Positions 46,212 to 55,703 of a stretch of 64,000 bases of DNA are shown one piece after another; position 1 is the stretch's first letter, and every line of letters begins with the position of its first letter. The stretch spans positions 868,001 to 932,000 of the forward strand of contig CBDCEM010000002.1 in the NCBI GenBank assembly GCA_965215825.1, written 5' to 3'. A program made the translations under genes and the position numbers. This stretch comes from JAWPMT01 sp965215825 (GTDB lineage Bacteria; Bacteroidota; Bacteroidia; Cytophagales; Cyclobacteriaceae). The notes under the pieces were generated by a model. That model was not told where the DNA came from. It searched no databases and saw only the letters and a program-made list of their open reading frames with translations.

Positions 46212-47112
46212 TGAGCAGATTTTTAAAAACGAGAAATATCAATTGTGTGGTTGAGGCCAGGTACCCAAAATCAACCGTATCATAAAGGTCACCTGGTCGA
46301 TGAATGAATGGTGTAGTGTCTTCGCGGGATTCGAAGGTCGCCAGTGTCCTGAATCCTGCGGCCTGAAATCGTCGATTATCGGAGGCTCCACCCTGAATGA
46401 CTTCAAAAGGAATGTCAAACTTTTCTGCAACTTCGGTGTAGGCACGTTGGAGAGAAGTATCGTGTGATTGAAACAACACAGCCCTATTTTTATCAGCGTC
46501 CCATCCCATCATGTCCATGATATGAGCCGAGTGGACTTTCACCTCTTCTTTTTTGATCATCTTGACAAAAGCCTCACTCCCTACTTCATCATCCTCCTCC
46601 TGATCAAAGAAGACGACCTGTAAATTCTTATCCCTGACTTTTTGTTCAGAAAGCATTTGAACCAACCCCAGACATAAAGCCACTCCTGTGGCATTGTCAA
46701 TGGCTCCGGGACTTCCCCTTTCGGAATCGTAATGCGCTCCGAAGATGATGAATTCATCACTTCCTGTAGTAGAAGGCAGTATGGCAGAAACATTGATTCC
46801 TTCCGTTGGATTGAAGAAAAGGTCCAGAAATAGATTACTGTTTAATTCCTTGTAATCTTGATTGGCCAGGGTCCATCCCAGCTTTTTCAATTGACGAGAG
46901 AGATATTCGGCTGCAATCTTACGCTCCTGCGGGGAAGCCCTTTGGTTCAGGAAAGTGCTTTGCTGAATAGGTTTCACACCCGCTAATTGGGCCACAACTT
47001 CCTTTTGGAAGGTGCTTACCGGTTCTTCTACGGTTAGTACTTGTTGTGCTGATGTTCCTTGACACAGACCAACAATGACCAAACAGGTCAATAGACGCAT
47101 GAAATAATTCAT
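46204..47112 (-). CDS. Secreted M28 family peptidase
   Basis: This 302-residue protein has a signal peptide (ends GTSAQQ). The co-catalytic zinc motifs are complete: GAHYDS (His, Asp context), GAIDNATG (bridging Asp), FFDQEEDDEVGS (catalytic and ligand Glu), MDMMGWD (Asp) and a late FIHRPGD (His). Members are aminopeptidases or glutaminyl-cyclase relatives working in the periplasm. Starts at 47112 or 47100 are both possible. It follows the serine hydrolase gene by four bases. Confidence 0.9.
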   Translation of the reverse strand: MNYFMRLLTCLVIVGLCQGTSAQQVLTVEEPVSTFQKEVVAQLAGVKPIQQSTFLNQRASPQERKIAAEYLSRQLKKLGWTLANQDYKELNSNLFLDLFFNPTEGINVSAILPSTTGSDEFIIFGAHYDSERGSPGAIDNATGVALCLGLVQMLSEQKVRDKNLQVVFFDQEEDDEVGSEAFVKMIKKEEVKVHSAHIMDMMGWDADKNRAVLFQSHDTSLQRAYTEVAEKFDIPFEVIQGGASDNRRFQAAGFRTLATFESREDTTPFIHRPGDLYDTVDFGYLASTTQLIFLVFKNLLNE

Positions 47113-47116
47113 TTGA

Positions 47117-48223
47117 TTAATTCTGTTTCCATTTCAACCATTGCTGCAGGAGGTTTATGGCCACAGCTTTTCCATTGGAGCCATTAGTGAGTATGATGAT
47201 TCCACTTTTATCTTCGAAATCCATCATAAAGCCAGTTTCCCACCCGGTATTGGATCCTGCATGTCCCTGAACAGCAAAGGGACCAAAGAAATAAGTAGAA
47301 TACCCCAGTCCGTAACCCGCGCGTTTTGATATAGTCACAGGTAATGGCTCTGTCATAGTGAGAACGGTTGCTTTCGGAAGTACCTGATTCCCTTCAAACC
47401 CGGCCTCAGCAAAGACAATCAAATCCTCCAATGTTGAATGAAGTCCTGCGGCAGCTTTAGCAGTAAATCGCTCCAAATAGACTTCTTGGCCTTGCTTGTC
47501 GTAAGGTTTCGCAGACTTTTTCAAAATACTTTTTGTTAAGGTGAAACTTGTTTGCTTCATTCCCAGAGGGTTGAAGACTTCTTTGGTCATGAACTTTTCG
47601 AAAGAAACTCCGGTCACCTCTTCAATGACAAGCTGCAAGATCGTGAAGCCACCACCGGAATACTTGTAGGCGGTTTGAGGTTCCGTAATGACTTTCACTG
47701 CTTCATTTTCTCGAACCGGACCATTTTCTCCTTGTAGCGACGCTACAATGGAAGGGAGTTTAGCATCGGGGTAAAATCCCGGATATCCGTGAACCGAGAT
47801 GCCAGCGGTGTGACTCAGCAAGGCTTTTATGGTCACTTTGTTGTGATCGAAGTTGGAATCAGGAAGTTTCCACCGGGTGAGATATTGCTCAACGGGTGTA
47901 TCCAGGTCAATTTTACCCTCATTCACCAGCTTCATAATGCCCCATGCCGTGAACATCTTGGAAACGGAACCCATGTTGAATCCCGTTTGGGTACCGATGG
48001 CTTTGCTTTGTTTGACGTCAGCGAAACCATGTACGTGTCGCAAAATCACTTTTCCATCTTCCAAAACGGCAACGGCCAGTCCCGGGACATTTTTTTCTAC
48101 CATCAGGTTTGCTGTTTCCTTTTCAAGGTATTGTTTGAGCACATCGATTGAGTTCGCTTCTTTTGGTTGTGCAATGGAAAATGAAGCAGTAAACACCATA
48201 AAGCACCATAGAATCTTTTTCAT
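47117..48223 (-). CDS. Secreted serine hydrolase, beta-lactamase/class C-like family
   Basis: This 368-residue protein starts at the ATG at 48223, which gives a signal peptide (MKKILWCFMVFTASFSIAQ); an earlier in-frame ATG at 48316 adds 31 unlikely residues. The S-x-x-K motif is SVSK (Ser86, Lys89), the Y-x-S-type motif is YKYSGGG, and HAGSNTGW stands for the third box. Family members include esterases and D-aminopeptidases, so antibiotic resistance should not be assumed. It heads the operon with the M28 peptidase and the membrane protein. Confidence 0.9.
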   Translation of the reverse strand: MKKILWCFMVFTASFSIAQPKEANSIDVLKQYLEKETANLMVEKNVPGLAVAVLEDGKVILRHVHGFADVKQSKAIGTQTGFNMGSVSKMFTAWGIMKLVNEGKIDLDTPVEQYLTRWKLPDSNFDHNKVTIKALLSHTAGISVHGYPGFYPDAKLPSIVASLQGENGPVRENEAVKVITEPQTAYKYSGGGFTILQLVIEEVTGVSFEKFMTKEVFNPLGMKQTSFTLTKSILKKSAKPYDKQGQEVYLERFTAKAAAGLHSTLEDLIVFAEAGFEGNQVLPKATVLTMTEPLPVTISKRAGYGLGYSTYFFGPFAVQGHAGSNTGWETGFMMDFEDKSGIIILTNGSNGKAVAINLLQQWLKWKQN

Positions 48224-48429
48224 AGATCTTATTTTTGAAATTAGATGGTCAAACCTATGATCCGAAGACGTCCATTCGAAGTAATTGGGACATAGAGGAT
48301 TCCCTACAGGACACACATGGTAGAGACTCGGATTAATCTTATTTATCCAGCTTTTTTATCTTTTGGTCCTTAAACTGAGCGTGTGTATCCCAGGCGTTTC
48401 GTAGCAGTATTCAAAGAACATACCTTTGA

Positions 48430-49233
48430 ATGATGTTTTCTATGACTAGAAAATGGTATTTCTTACTGGCTTCCTGGTTCATCATCCTGGTATCCCTGAT
48501 TCTAATGGTGGTATTCAAGAGGATGGGGGAGATGTCTCGGCTGGAAATTCATGATGTCTACTTTAACATTGCCAGACTCTTTTTCTCACTAGCCGTAGGT
48601 TATGTCATTATTAGGTGGTTTTTCATCCTTTGGAAAAGCTACAGACAGCTAAAAGTCGATAAAGCAGAAGCAGAGCTAAGTCTCTTAAAGAGCAATATAA
48701 ACCCTCACTTCTTTTTTAATACACTCAACAACCTGTACGGATTGACGCTTGAAAAATCAGATGATGCTCCTGAAGTTATTTTGAAGCTTTCGGATATCAT
48801 GCGTTATACGATCTATGAGGGCGAGAAGGCAACTGTTCTGTTGAAAGATGAAATAAACTACATAGAACGATTCCTGGAAATTCATGCCATCAGGTATAAG
48901 AAACAAGTTGACATCAGTTTTAAGAAGAATATTTTGAACGGGGAACTGGAAGTTGCTCCGCTGCTATTTATCATTTTGATCGAAAATGCCATCAAACATG
49001 GGGTTGAAACCATCCTGGACCAGGCATTTATTGATATCTCGATGAATGCGAGTAACAAAAGGGTCATGTTTTCTGTCCGGAATAATTTTGAACCCCGAGA
49101 AGGATCGAAACCTGGCATAGGCCTGAAAAACCTCGAAAGAAGGTTACAATTGATCTATCCGAAAAAACATGAGCTGGAAGTGCACACAAAAGAAACTGAA
49201 TACATAGCCATGCTTAACATCAAAATAGCATGA
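48430..49233 (+). CDS. LytS-type sensor histidine kinase
   Basis: This 267-residue protein has two hydrophobic segments (WFIILVSLILMVV, LFFSLAVGYVIIRWF), then the His_kinase domain with NINPHFFFNTLNNL (phospho-acceptor His) and an ATPase with LIENAIKHGVE and GIGLKNLERRL. It lacks a large sensory domain, as is usual for Bacteroidota members. It overlaps the response-regulator start by ATGA (49230-49233), forming a two-component pair. Confidence 0.92.
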   Translation: MMFSMTRKWYFLLASWFIILVSLILMVVFKRMGEMSRLEIHDVYFNIARLFFSLAVGYVIIRWFFILWKSYRQLKVDKAEAELSLLKSNINPHFFFNTLNNLYGLTLEKSDDAPEVILKLSDIMRYTIYEGEKATVLLKDEINYIERFLEIHAIRYKKQVDISFKKNILNGELEVAPLLFIILIENAIKHGVETILDQAFIDISMNASNKRVMFSVRNNFEPREGSKPGIGLKNLERRLQLIYPKKHELEVHTKETEYIAMLNIKIA

Positions 49234-49922
49234 TCAAATTTGCAATAGTCGATGATGAGCCTATCGCACACCGGATTATCGACGGGTTTGCAGGGCAAAT
49301 GGAGAGGCTCCAAAAAGTAGGGAATTGCTACAATGCGTTTGAGGCCATTGCCCTGATCAATAGCCACAAGGTTGACGTGCTTTTTTTGGATATCAATATG
49401 CCCAAATTATCAGGGTTTGAACTTTTGAATACCCTAAATAACCCACCAAAAATCATTGTCACTTCAGCCCATAAGGAGTTCGCACTGGAAGGATATGAAT
49501 TCGATGTAGTCGACTATTTGCTGAAACCCTTTTCACTGGAAAGATTTGTTCGCGCAGTGAATAAAGTGTCGTCCGATACCAATAAACACATAACACATAT
49601 TGCTGTGGAGAACAATGAGGAGCATCTTTTTGTCAAAGCAGACAAAAAACTATACCGGGTACTTTTAAGAGAAATACGCTACATAGAAGCCGCAAGAAAT
49701 TATTGCAAAGTCTATTTAAAGGACTCCACTCTAAAAACCTTAAAGAAAATATCAGACTTTGAAGACTTGTTGCCAGAAAGCTTCATCAGGGTTCATCACT
49801 CTTTTATTGTTGCTAAAAACCAGGTCCGGATCATTGACGGGAATAAACTCATTATTGATTCAACAACCATTCCAATTGGCCAAACCTACAGAAATAGTGT
49901 AGCCAGCGCCTTTCAGCCATAA
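49230..49922 (+). CDS. LytTR response regulator
   Basis: This 230-residue protein has a receiver domain (DDEPIAHRII, phospho-acceptor Asp in LFLDINMPKLSG, KP in LLKPF) and a C-terminal LytTR DNA-binding domain (RYIEAARNYCKVYL, FIRVHHSFIVAKNQV, IPIGQTYRNSV). It is the partner of the overlapping LytS kinase. The gene after it is a secreted protein that may be a target (inference). Confidence 0.93.
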   Translation: MIKFAIVDDEPIAHRIIDGFAGQMERLQKVGNCYNAFEAIALINSHKVDVLFLDINMPKLSGFELLNTLNNPPKIIVTSAHKEFALEGYEFDVVDYLLKPFSLERFVRAVNKVSSDTNKHITHIAVENNEEHLFVKADKKLYRVLLREIRYIEAARNYCKVYLKDSTLKTLKKISDFEDLLPESFIRVHHSFIVAKNQVRIIDGNKLIIDSTTIPIGQTYRNSVASAFQP

Positions 49923-50046
49923 GTTTTCAGGAGGAAACCTAATACCCATAATCCACCTTCGGGTAATGAGGTACTTGGATATACCGTGTAGCACGGATAG
50001 TATCACCATGTGTATTGCCGGAATTTTGTTCAAACGCTTTTCAATT

Positions 50047-51807
50047 ATGAACAGACCCGTCATTTCAATCCTTTTAACCTTATTCATTTGTCTCGGAGCT
50101 TCTGCACAACTCAAGATTAAGAAGCCCAAAATCAAAAAGCCGAAAAAGCTAAACATCATGGAGGGCATAGGGAATATGGCCGGTAACATGATGACTGGAA
50201 AAACAGACCGGCTTGACAATGTATCGGTAACAATCAATTATATCAGCGGCATGTATTCGCCAGATATAAAAACAACAGAGGGAAAATACATCCCTGACGA
50301 TGTACTGGAAGGAGACCACCTCGTTTATGCCTCTTTCTTCAAACAGGAAGGCGTCGGGCTTTTGGAATTGAAAAATGGAACTATGATGGTTAATGGTGAG
50401 CCAACGACTTATCATGGTTTAGGTTCTTACGGGTATTACTTCAATGCACTACCCAGCGAACCTGTATCCCTTGAAATACAATCCGAAAACGGAGATCAGG
50501 CTTCCTTCAAACTCTATCCCACTCCAGGTATAGAAATTCTGCAGGTCAATGGTGAATCTGCACTTCCGGTACTGGACCTGGACGAGGACATTGAAGTAGA
50601 ATATTACAATCCCCCAGGTACGGAAGGAACCACCGTCAGAGTATCGCTATTGACGAAAGTCATGGGCGTGCGGGCATTCAACCATTTTGCTGATTTCAAA
50701 GTAAAAGAAACCGGAAATGTGAAAGTGACCATTCCTAAGGAGGCACTGGCAAACCCAGAAATTGTTGGCCAGTTAAACGTGGGTAACTTTGACAAAGGGG
50801 AGAACTACCTGATTCTGGAAAGGGAAGAGCTGACTTCCAGAGATGAATTTGATGAGCATCAGGATCCCGGGGCAATCCCTACACTTGAAATTTTTTCACG
50901 AAGCTATGCCAGTTTTCCGGTGATTGTCAAAGGCAAGCAGGAAGATGGTTTGATGGTCAGTTTGAAGGTTAAGGGCCAAACACCAGACAAAACTTTGCGC
51001 TACGATTTTTACAAACCCAACGCGACCACAGGAATCCCCTTTTCCAAAGCCTCTAAATTTGGATTGGCCTCTTTCACCATGGAAGCGCGGACTTTCAGCC
51101 AGGAGACTGATGAATCCTCTTCCTCCTGGACCGTCGGAGGCACCCGTTACACACAGACCACAACAACGACTACAACCCTGGATTTCCCAGAACTACCTGA
51201 ATCTTATTGGGAGCAGACCATGGATCAGATTTATGAGGAAGTTATTGGCTTCTTCCGGTCCGAATATCAAGTGGAATTTGTCCCAGTGGATGATGTGACG
51301 AGTTCATCCAATTATCAAACGCTTTTCCCTGCCAAAGAAAAAGTGAATGATAAAATTGTGCGTCGTTCTTACAAAAACACAAGTAGGACACAACCACAGG
51401 GTTTTAGCGAAATCTTTGGGAGCATCAGTAGTAACCAAACAGCAGACAACCCTCGTGTGAATTTGATGAAAGAAGCTGGAGATGTTGACGGGATGCTCTC
51501 CATGCACTTGTCTTTGGTGATCTCTTCCAATAGGGAAGGTAACATCGTGATGCTCCCAAGCCTGACCTTATCCATTGCCGGTAGAGACGAGTCCCGCGAT
51601 GATAAGGAAGGGAAGTATCTCGACGGAATCGTTCAACGAACTACAGGAGAACCCTACAATGAAAATCTCCTGAAATCTAATCCTGAAGAATTACTTAGGG
51701 TTTGCAGTGTTCCACAATTACTGCATGCTGTAAAAGAAGGCGTTGCCACCCTTCGTGCCAAGGAAGTAGAAATGGGCTATGATCGAATTTGGAGCATAGG
51801 TGAATAA
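50047..51807 (+). CDS. Large secreted protein of unknown function
   Basis: The ATG at 50047 gives a signal peptide (MNRPVISILLTLFICLGASAQ), followed by a basic run of KPKIKKPKK type and 587 residues in total. The body looks beta-rich with an Ig-like middle (VRVSLLTKVMGVRAFNHFADF). A threonine run, TQTTTTTTTLDFPELPESYWEQ, precedes a long C-terminal alpha/beta region. I recognise no family or catalytic motif. A longer frame from 49966 adds no plausible start. It directly follows a LytS/LytTR pair and could be its target (inference). Confidence 0.75.
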   Translation: MNRPVISILLTLFICLGASAQLKIKKPKIKKPKKLNIMEGIGNMAGNMMTGKTDRLDNVSVTINYISGMYSPDIKTTEGKYIPDDVLEGDHLVYASFFKQEGVGLLELKNGTMMVNGEPTTYHGLGSYGYYFNALPSEPVSLEIQSENGDQASFKLYPTPGIEILQVNGESALPVLDLDEDIEVEYYNPPGTEGTTVRVSLLTKVMGVRAFNHFADFKVKETGNVKVTIPKEALANPEIVGQLNVGNFDKGENYLILEREELTSRDEFDEHQDPGAIPTLEIFSRSYASFPVIVKGKQEDGLMVSLKVKGQTPDKTLRYDFYKPNATTGIPFSKASKFGLASFTMEARTFSQETDESSSSWTVGGTRYTQTTTTTTTLDFPELPESYWEQTMDQIYEEVIGFFRSEYQVEFVPVDDVTSSSNYQTLFPAKEKVNDKIVRRSYKNTSRTQPQGFSEIFGSISSNQTADNPRVNLMKEAGDVDGMLSMHLSLVISSNREGNIVMLPSLTLSIAGRDESRDDKEGKYLDGIVQRTTGEPYNENLLKSNPEELLRVCSVPQLLHAVKEGVATLRAKEVEMGYDRIWSIGE

Positions 51808-51939
51808 TATGAATTGCTATCAAATGAAAAAGTATGCTGTTCTATTGCGGTTTGCAGGTACAATTATTTTCAACTGTGGTAGTCATTGATTAGGAACAAT
51901 GTAGCAGTACAAACACACGGATGCCGCTACTTAAAAAAA

Positions 51940-53175
51940 CTACTTCACACCGTCCAATAGTGATTGATACTCTGTCAGGAGCGGGTCTGATAGTCTCCGG
52001 GCATAATTGATCGCTAGTCGAAAGTTGGCTTTTGCCAGCTTTCTTTTTTTAGTAGATAGGTGTGCTTTCCCCAATCCAGCATACATGGCCGCCATGTATT
52101 GATCATCCGGGAATTCGTTGATGCCCCTTTCAAAGTGTTCGATCGCCGGTTCGTGATCTTCATATTTGAGATAAAATTGACCTAGTCGATTTTGCCAGTA
52201 AGAAGAGGCGTATCTTCTTGTCTCCAGTACTTCTGAAAATTCTTCCATGAAATACTTAAAGGATTCGAAATCGTCACGCTTCCAGGACATCCAAATGAGC
52301 GTGTTTTTGGTGGCATCATCAATATTTTTGTCAAGCCCAAAACGTTCTCCTCGCTTCTGAAAATATTGTTCCAAATACGGAAGCCCACCCTGCTCTTGAA
52401 ATTCCGCGATACCGGAATAGTCCATCGACGCGTAGTTGTGATAGAAATGTTTTAACCCAAAGTACATGGCGTGGTAGGCCAGCGTTTCATGTACTTCTGA
52501 ATTCATTAATTCATATTTCCAATCGAGGTTTTCGAGGGATTTACCCTCCAGGGTTTTCACCATTCGTTTCGAATGATCAATGGTGTATATGTCTTTTTCA
52601 CTATTTGTGATGAAGGCGTATCGTTTTTGGCTATTCGCTTTTTGAAACTCATCAAGCATTTCCGAATTCACGTAACCACCATTCGACATGATATATCCAT
52701 CAAAAGCGGGGTTTTCTCGGAAGAGCAATTCCGACACCATGAAAGATGCTTGTTCCCAGCCAAACACAATGCTTTCGTTTGTTTTGACCCGGTAGTTATC
52801 ATTGATATAGGAAGGCAATTCCGTTCCAATGAACGTTACAACCTCCTCCCAGGAAGCATTAAAAAGACTATCCCGATACGGCCGGTGCTGGAAATCAATG
52901 CCCACGACAATCATTTTGGGGAGTTTTCTATCCCCTCGCAAAGTCTTTTGTATCGATACCCCATTGAAAAAATACCAGTGTGCATCGATTACATAAAGCA
53001 CAGGAAAGCTCTTTTCAGAGGAATGATAATTTTCCGGAACATAAACTTGCACAGCTTGATCAATCTTGAGAGCTGTTGATGGCACGTTGAAGTTAGTCCA
53101 GGGTAAATCCTGAGCTAAGCCGGATAGAGAAACAAGTAAAAGGAGTGAGGTTAGGTAGCGATACATCATCATCAA
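51940..53175 (-). CDS. Secreted esterase-fold protein with lost nucleophile serine, fused to TPR-like repeats
   Basis: This 411-residue protein has a signal peptide ending near LAQ. The N-terminal half follows the esterase D pattern (VQVYVPENYH, FPVLYVIDAHWYF, IVVGIDFQHRPYR), as in the 14.5-kb esterase. Where that enzyme has GHSLGG, this one has GWEQAS: Glu141 stands in place of the nucleophile. The probable His (SEVHETLAY) is kept. The C-terminal 130 residues contain TPR-like helices (LGQFYLKYEDHEPAIEHFER, GLGKAHLSTKKRKLAKANF). It is probably a non-enzymatic or altered member with a binding role (inference). The MMMM start leaves four possible initiation codons. Confidence 0.8.
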   Translation of the reverse strand: MMMMYRYLTSLLLLVSLSGLAQDLPWTNFNVPSTALKIDQAVQVYVPENYHSSEKSFPVLYVIDAHWYFFNGVSIQKTLRGDRKLPKMIVVGIDFQHRPYRDSLFNASWEEVVTFIGTELPSYINDNYRVKTNESIVFGWEQASFMVSELLFRENPAFDGYIMSNGGYVNSEMLDEFQKANSQKRYAFITNSEKDIYTIDHSKRMVKTLEGKSLENLDWKYELMNSEVHETLAYHAMYFGLKHFYHNYASMDYSGIAEFQEQGGLPYLEQYFQKRGERFGLDKNIDDATKNTLIWMSWKRDDFESFKYFMEEFSEVLETRRYASSYWQNRLGQFYLKYEDHEPAIEHFERGINEFPDDQYMAAMYAGLGKAHLSTKKRKLAKANFRLAINYARRLSDPLLTEYQSLLDGVK

Positions 53176-53289
53176 TTATTGACCTATGGTAATACGGAAT
53201 TAGGTCCGGGCCGGAACCTTTCGTCCACCCATTAACAAAGCATTAACGTTCTTGAAATACTTTTATACAACGGATCTTAATTCCTACTA

Positions 53290-53598
53290 ATGGAGCAAGC
53301 TATTATTAAAGCACTTTGGACCGCCAGTTCCGACCTGAAAACTTGTCGTGTTGTACTCAAGGACGAGCCATTTCCCAGAGTTATACAACCCTACGGGGTT
53401 TGCAAAACTTCACGCAGCAAAATTGTTGTTGTTTGTAAGCAAATCGCTGGCTTCACAAAAGCGGGCCGTACCGAAGGATATAGAAACCTGGCATTAGGCA
53501 AGTTTGAAACGGTAGAAATTCTGGATCAGCGTTTTGAATCACCTTCTGATTTCAATCCGGATGACGCGCAATACGAAGAGTGGGTTTATCACATTTAA
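53290..53598 (+). CDS. WYL-domain-like small protein
   Basis: This 102-residue cytoplasmic protein resembles the stand-alone WYL-like group of Bacteroidota: PRVIQPYGVCKTSRSKIVVV, a middle YRNLALGKFETVEILDQRF, and a FNPDDAQYEEWV tail. WYL domains bind ligands or nucleic acids and regulate transcription or phage-defence systems; here there is no attached HTH and no defence neighbour. Probably monocistronic. Confidence 0.65.
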   Translation: MEQAIIKALWTASSDLKTCRVVLKDEPFPRVIQPYGVCKTSRSKIVVVCKQIAGFTKAGRTEGYRNLALGKFETVEILDQRFESPSDFNPDDAQYEEWVYHI

Positions 53599-53663
53599 GG
53601 AAGAATTTTTCCACTCACCCCGATCAATAGGGAAATTTCCACCGATGATTGTAACTTTATTAA

Positions 53664-54383
53664 ATGCGAACGTCAACCTTAATCTTGTTTATTCTCCTTT
53701 GTGGGACACTTTCTGCTCAGTCATTGATTGGTGCCTGGCAATTTGAAGAGACTTCAGCTTCGGGGCAAGAGCTCAAAGTAACCGTCATCCTTACGGATGG
53801 TTATCAGGTAGCTACCTGGTATGATGCCGAAACAGGTGCTTTTGTGAAGACCAATGGTGGATCATGGTCCATCGATGGCAATACCGTCACCGAAGTGATT
53901 GAGTTCGATTCCGATAACAATGAAAGGGTCGGGAGTGAAGTAACCTTTGTAGTCGAATGGGGTAATCGGAATATGATGCGAATTGCGGGAAGGGAAACCT
54001 GGCTCAAGCGAATCGATGCAGGACAACCCGGTGCATTAGCCGGTGCCTGGCTGATGTCCGGGAGAAAAAGAAATGGCGAAGGTGATGTCCAGGCACGCGA
54101 CACTTCCCGTCCCAGAAAAACCATGAAAATACTTTCAGGTACCCGCTTTCAATGGATTGCCTACAATACGGAGACCAAAGAATTTAAAGGAACTGGTGGT
54201 GGCAACTACACAACGATAGACGGTGAATACACTGAAAACATCGAGTTCTTTTCCAGAGATGGCTCCCGTGTGGGCGCATCACTACCCTTCAATTATGAGC
54301 TGGTAGAAGGTGCTTGGCACCACTCTGGCAAAAGCAGCAAGGGAGCACCTATTTATGAGGTTTGGTCTTTGCGGAATGAGTAA
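53664..54383 (+). CDS. Secreted protein with two lipocalin-like repeats
   Basis: This 239-residue protein has a signal peptide (MRTSTLILFILLCGTLSAQ). The body is an internal duplication: SLIGAWQFEETSASGQE ... YDAETGAFVKTNGGSWSIDGNTVTE is repeated as ALAGAWLMSGRKRNGEG ... YNTETKEFKGTGGGNYTTIDGEYTE. Each half looks like a lipocalin-type beta module. No catalytic motif. It is often annotated as a membrane or secreted protein; role unknown. Confidence 0.75.
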   Translation: MRTSTLILFILLCGTLSAQSLIGAWQFEETSASGQELKVTVILTDGYQVATWYDAETGAFVKTNGGSWSIDGNTVTEVIEFDSDNNERVGSEVTFVVEWGNRNMMRIAGRETWLKRIDAGQPGALAGAWLMSGRKRNGEGDVQARDTSRPRKTMKILSGTRFQWIAYNTETKEFKGTGGGNYTTIDGEYTENIEFFSRDGSRVGASLPFNYELVEGAWHHSGKSSKGAPIYEVWSLRNE

Positions 54384-54404
54384 AGAAATTAATTAGGGCG
54401 CCCG

Positions 54405-54485
54405 TCGCTCATGTCATTGCGCCAGACCGGCACTGGCGTACCTGCCTTGTCCGGTAGGCAGGCCTGGCGCTGGAACCTGCATCCA
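54405..54485. repeat. Palindromic intergenic repeat (GCGCCAG/CTGGCGC with inner CCTGCC/GGCAGG)
   Basis: GCGCCAG (54419-54425) pairs with CTGGCGC (54464-54470), and inside it CCTGCC (54441-54446) pairs with GGCAGG (54457-54462). It is GC-rich compared with its flanks and lies between convergent genes. This is REP-like; it may also end transcription from both sides. Confidence 0.7.
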
Positions 54486-54509
54486 AGTCTAAGTGCTTCG
54501 TTTAGAACA

Positions 54510-55175
54510 TCAATTTCCGATGCCTTTGAAGTAGTCAATCACCTCGTCAAAATCTTTGAGCAACATCGTTCCGTGTGACATGCGACCACTTAATAGAGGT
54601 TCTTCCTGAATCCCGATGCAAGTCAGTCCGGCATTTGTAGCGGAGGTCATGCCATTTGGACTGTCCTCGAAAGAAACAATTTCCTCTTTGGCTAACTCCA
54701 GTCCGTCTACACCTCGTAAATAAGGTTCGGCATGTGGCTTTACGTTTTCCACGTCATCATTGGTAATGAGCACTTGAAATCTGTCGAACAATTTCAGTCT
54801 CGTGAGGGTCAGAGAGACATCCTTTCTTCCGCTGCCAGTAACAATCCCCAGTTTACAACCTCTTTCTTCAAAAAAGGCAATGGCTTCCATCGCATGTGGC
54901 ATCATAGGAACTTCCTCCTTTTCCAGCATCTGGCTGGTGTGCACATCAAAGGCACTCGTCACTTCTTTGGGGGTCGTCGGCAGGTTCAGCTCCTTGATAA
55001 AGTCCGGGCTGCTCTTCGATAACGGGATACCCGCCATCTTTTCATTGTAATACTCCCAGGAGATCTCTACTCCGAAATCCCTTTTGAAAAGATTGCGCGC
55101 ACTTCGGAAGTGAAACTTTTCAGAATCTACCAGTGTACCATCAAAATCGAACAGGATTCCCTTTGGAAAATGCAT
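54510..55175 (-). CDS. HAD-superfamily phosphatase (beta-phosphoglucomutase-like)
   Basis: This 221-residue cytoplasmic protein has all HAD motifs: LFDFDGTLVDSE (nucleophile and acid Asp), GIVTGSGR (motif II), VKPHAEPYL (Lys) and SFEDSPNGM (acidic motif IV), with a helical cap between. It dephosphorylates or isomerises a small sugar or metabolite phosphate; substrate not readable. Confidence 0.92.
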   Translation of the reverse strand: MHFPKGILFDFDGTLVDSEKFHFRSARNLFKRDFGVEISWEYYNEKMAGIPLSKSSPDFIKELNLPTTPKEVTSAFDVHTSQMLEKEEVPMMPHAMEAIAFFEERGCKLGIVTGSGRKDVSLTLTRLKLFDRFQVLITNDDVENVKPHAEPYLRGVDGLELAKEEIVSFEDSPNGMTSATNAGLTCIGIQEEPLLSGRMSHGTMLLKDFDEVIDYFKGIGN

Positions 55176-55286
55176 GAGCTATTTTTTTGCGAAGCTATGG
55201 AAAGAGGTTGAAGCACACGAATTTGGCCTGCTCTTTTTTGATGAATTGGCTGGGGAAGCAATTGGGTTGATTCTATTTAAATTGTT

Positions 55287-55679
55287 ATGGCTAAAACCAG
55301 TCAACAAGAAACCATGAACAAAAACCCGGAAGTTGATGCCTATTTGGAGAAGAAGGCGCACCCCATGAACGCCGAAATTGAACGCGTTCGGGAGATTATT
55401 TTGGCGACCCACCCTGAAATGGAAGAAACCATCAAATGGAGCAGCCCCACGTTCATGTATAAAGGGAATATGGCCTCCTACTTCATGAATGCCAAAAAAC
55501 ACGTGAGTTTGATGTTTCATAAAGGAGCCTTGATCAAGGACAATACCGGCCTGCTAGAAGGTGACGGTAAAGAGGGCAGAACAGCCAAATTTTATGGGAT
55601 GGAAGACATTGAAAACAAGAAAGAAGACCTGGAGAAAGTTGTGCTGGCCTGGGTAGCGCTGATGGATGAATCGAATTGA
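55287..55679 (+). CDS. DUF1801 domain-containing protein
   Basis: This 130-residue soluble protein has the YdhG-like/DUF1801 signature: VREIILATHPEMEETIKWSSPTFMYKG, SLMFHKGALI and EGRTAKFYGMEDI. Function unknown in the family. A second related gene lies downstream across the tandem-repeat block. The start may also be the ATG at 55314. Confidence 0.88.
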   Translation: MAKTSQQETMNKNPEVDAYLEKKAHPMNAEIERVREIILATHPEMEETIKWSSPTFMYKGNMASYFMNAKKHVSLMFHKGALIKDNTGLLEGDGKEGRTAKFYGMEDIENKKEDLEKVVLAWVALMDESN

Positions 55680-55703
55680 AGTCGCTTCATAGCTGTCCTC
55701 TCT

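Noticed and set aside
47117..48223. Beta-lactamase resistance gene
   Set aside because: The motifs fit the broad serine hydrolase family, which mostly contains peptidases and esterases; nothing points to antibiotic hydrolysis.
53290..53598. Phage-defence regulator (WYL)
   Set aside because: No defence genes lie nearby and the protein has only a WYL-like part.
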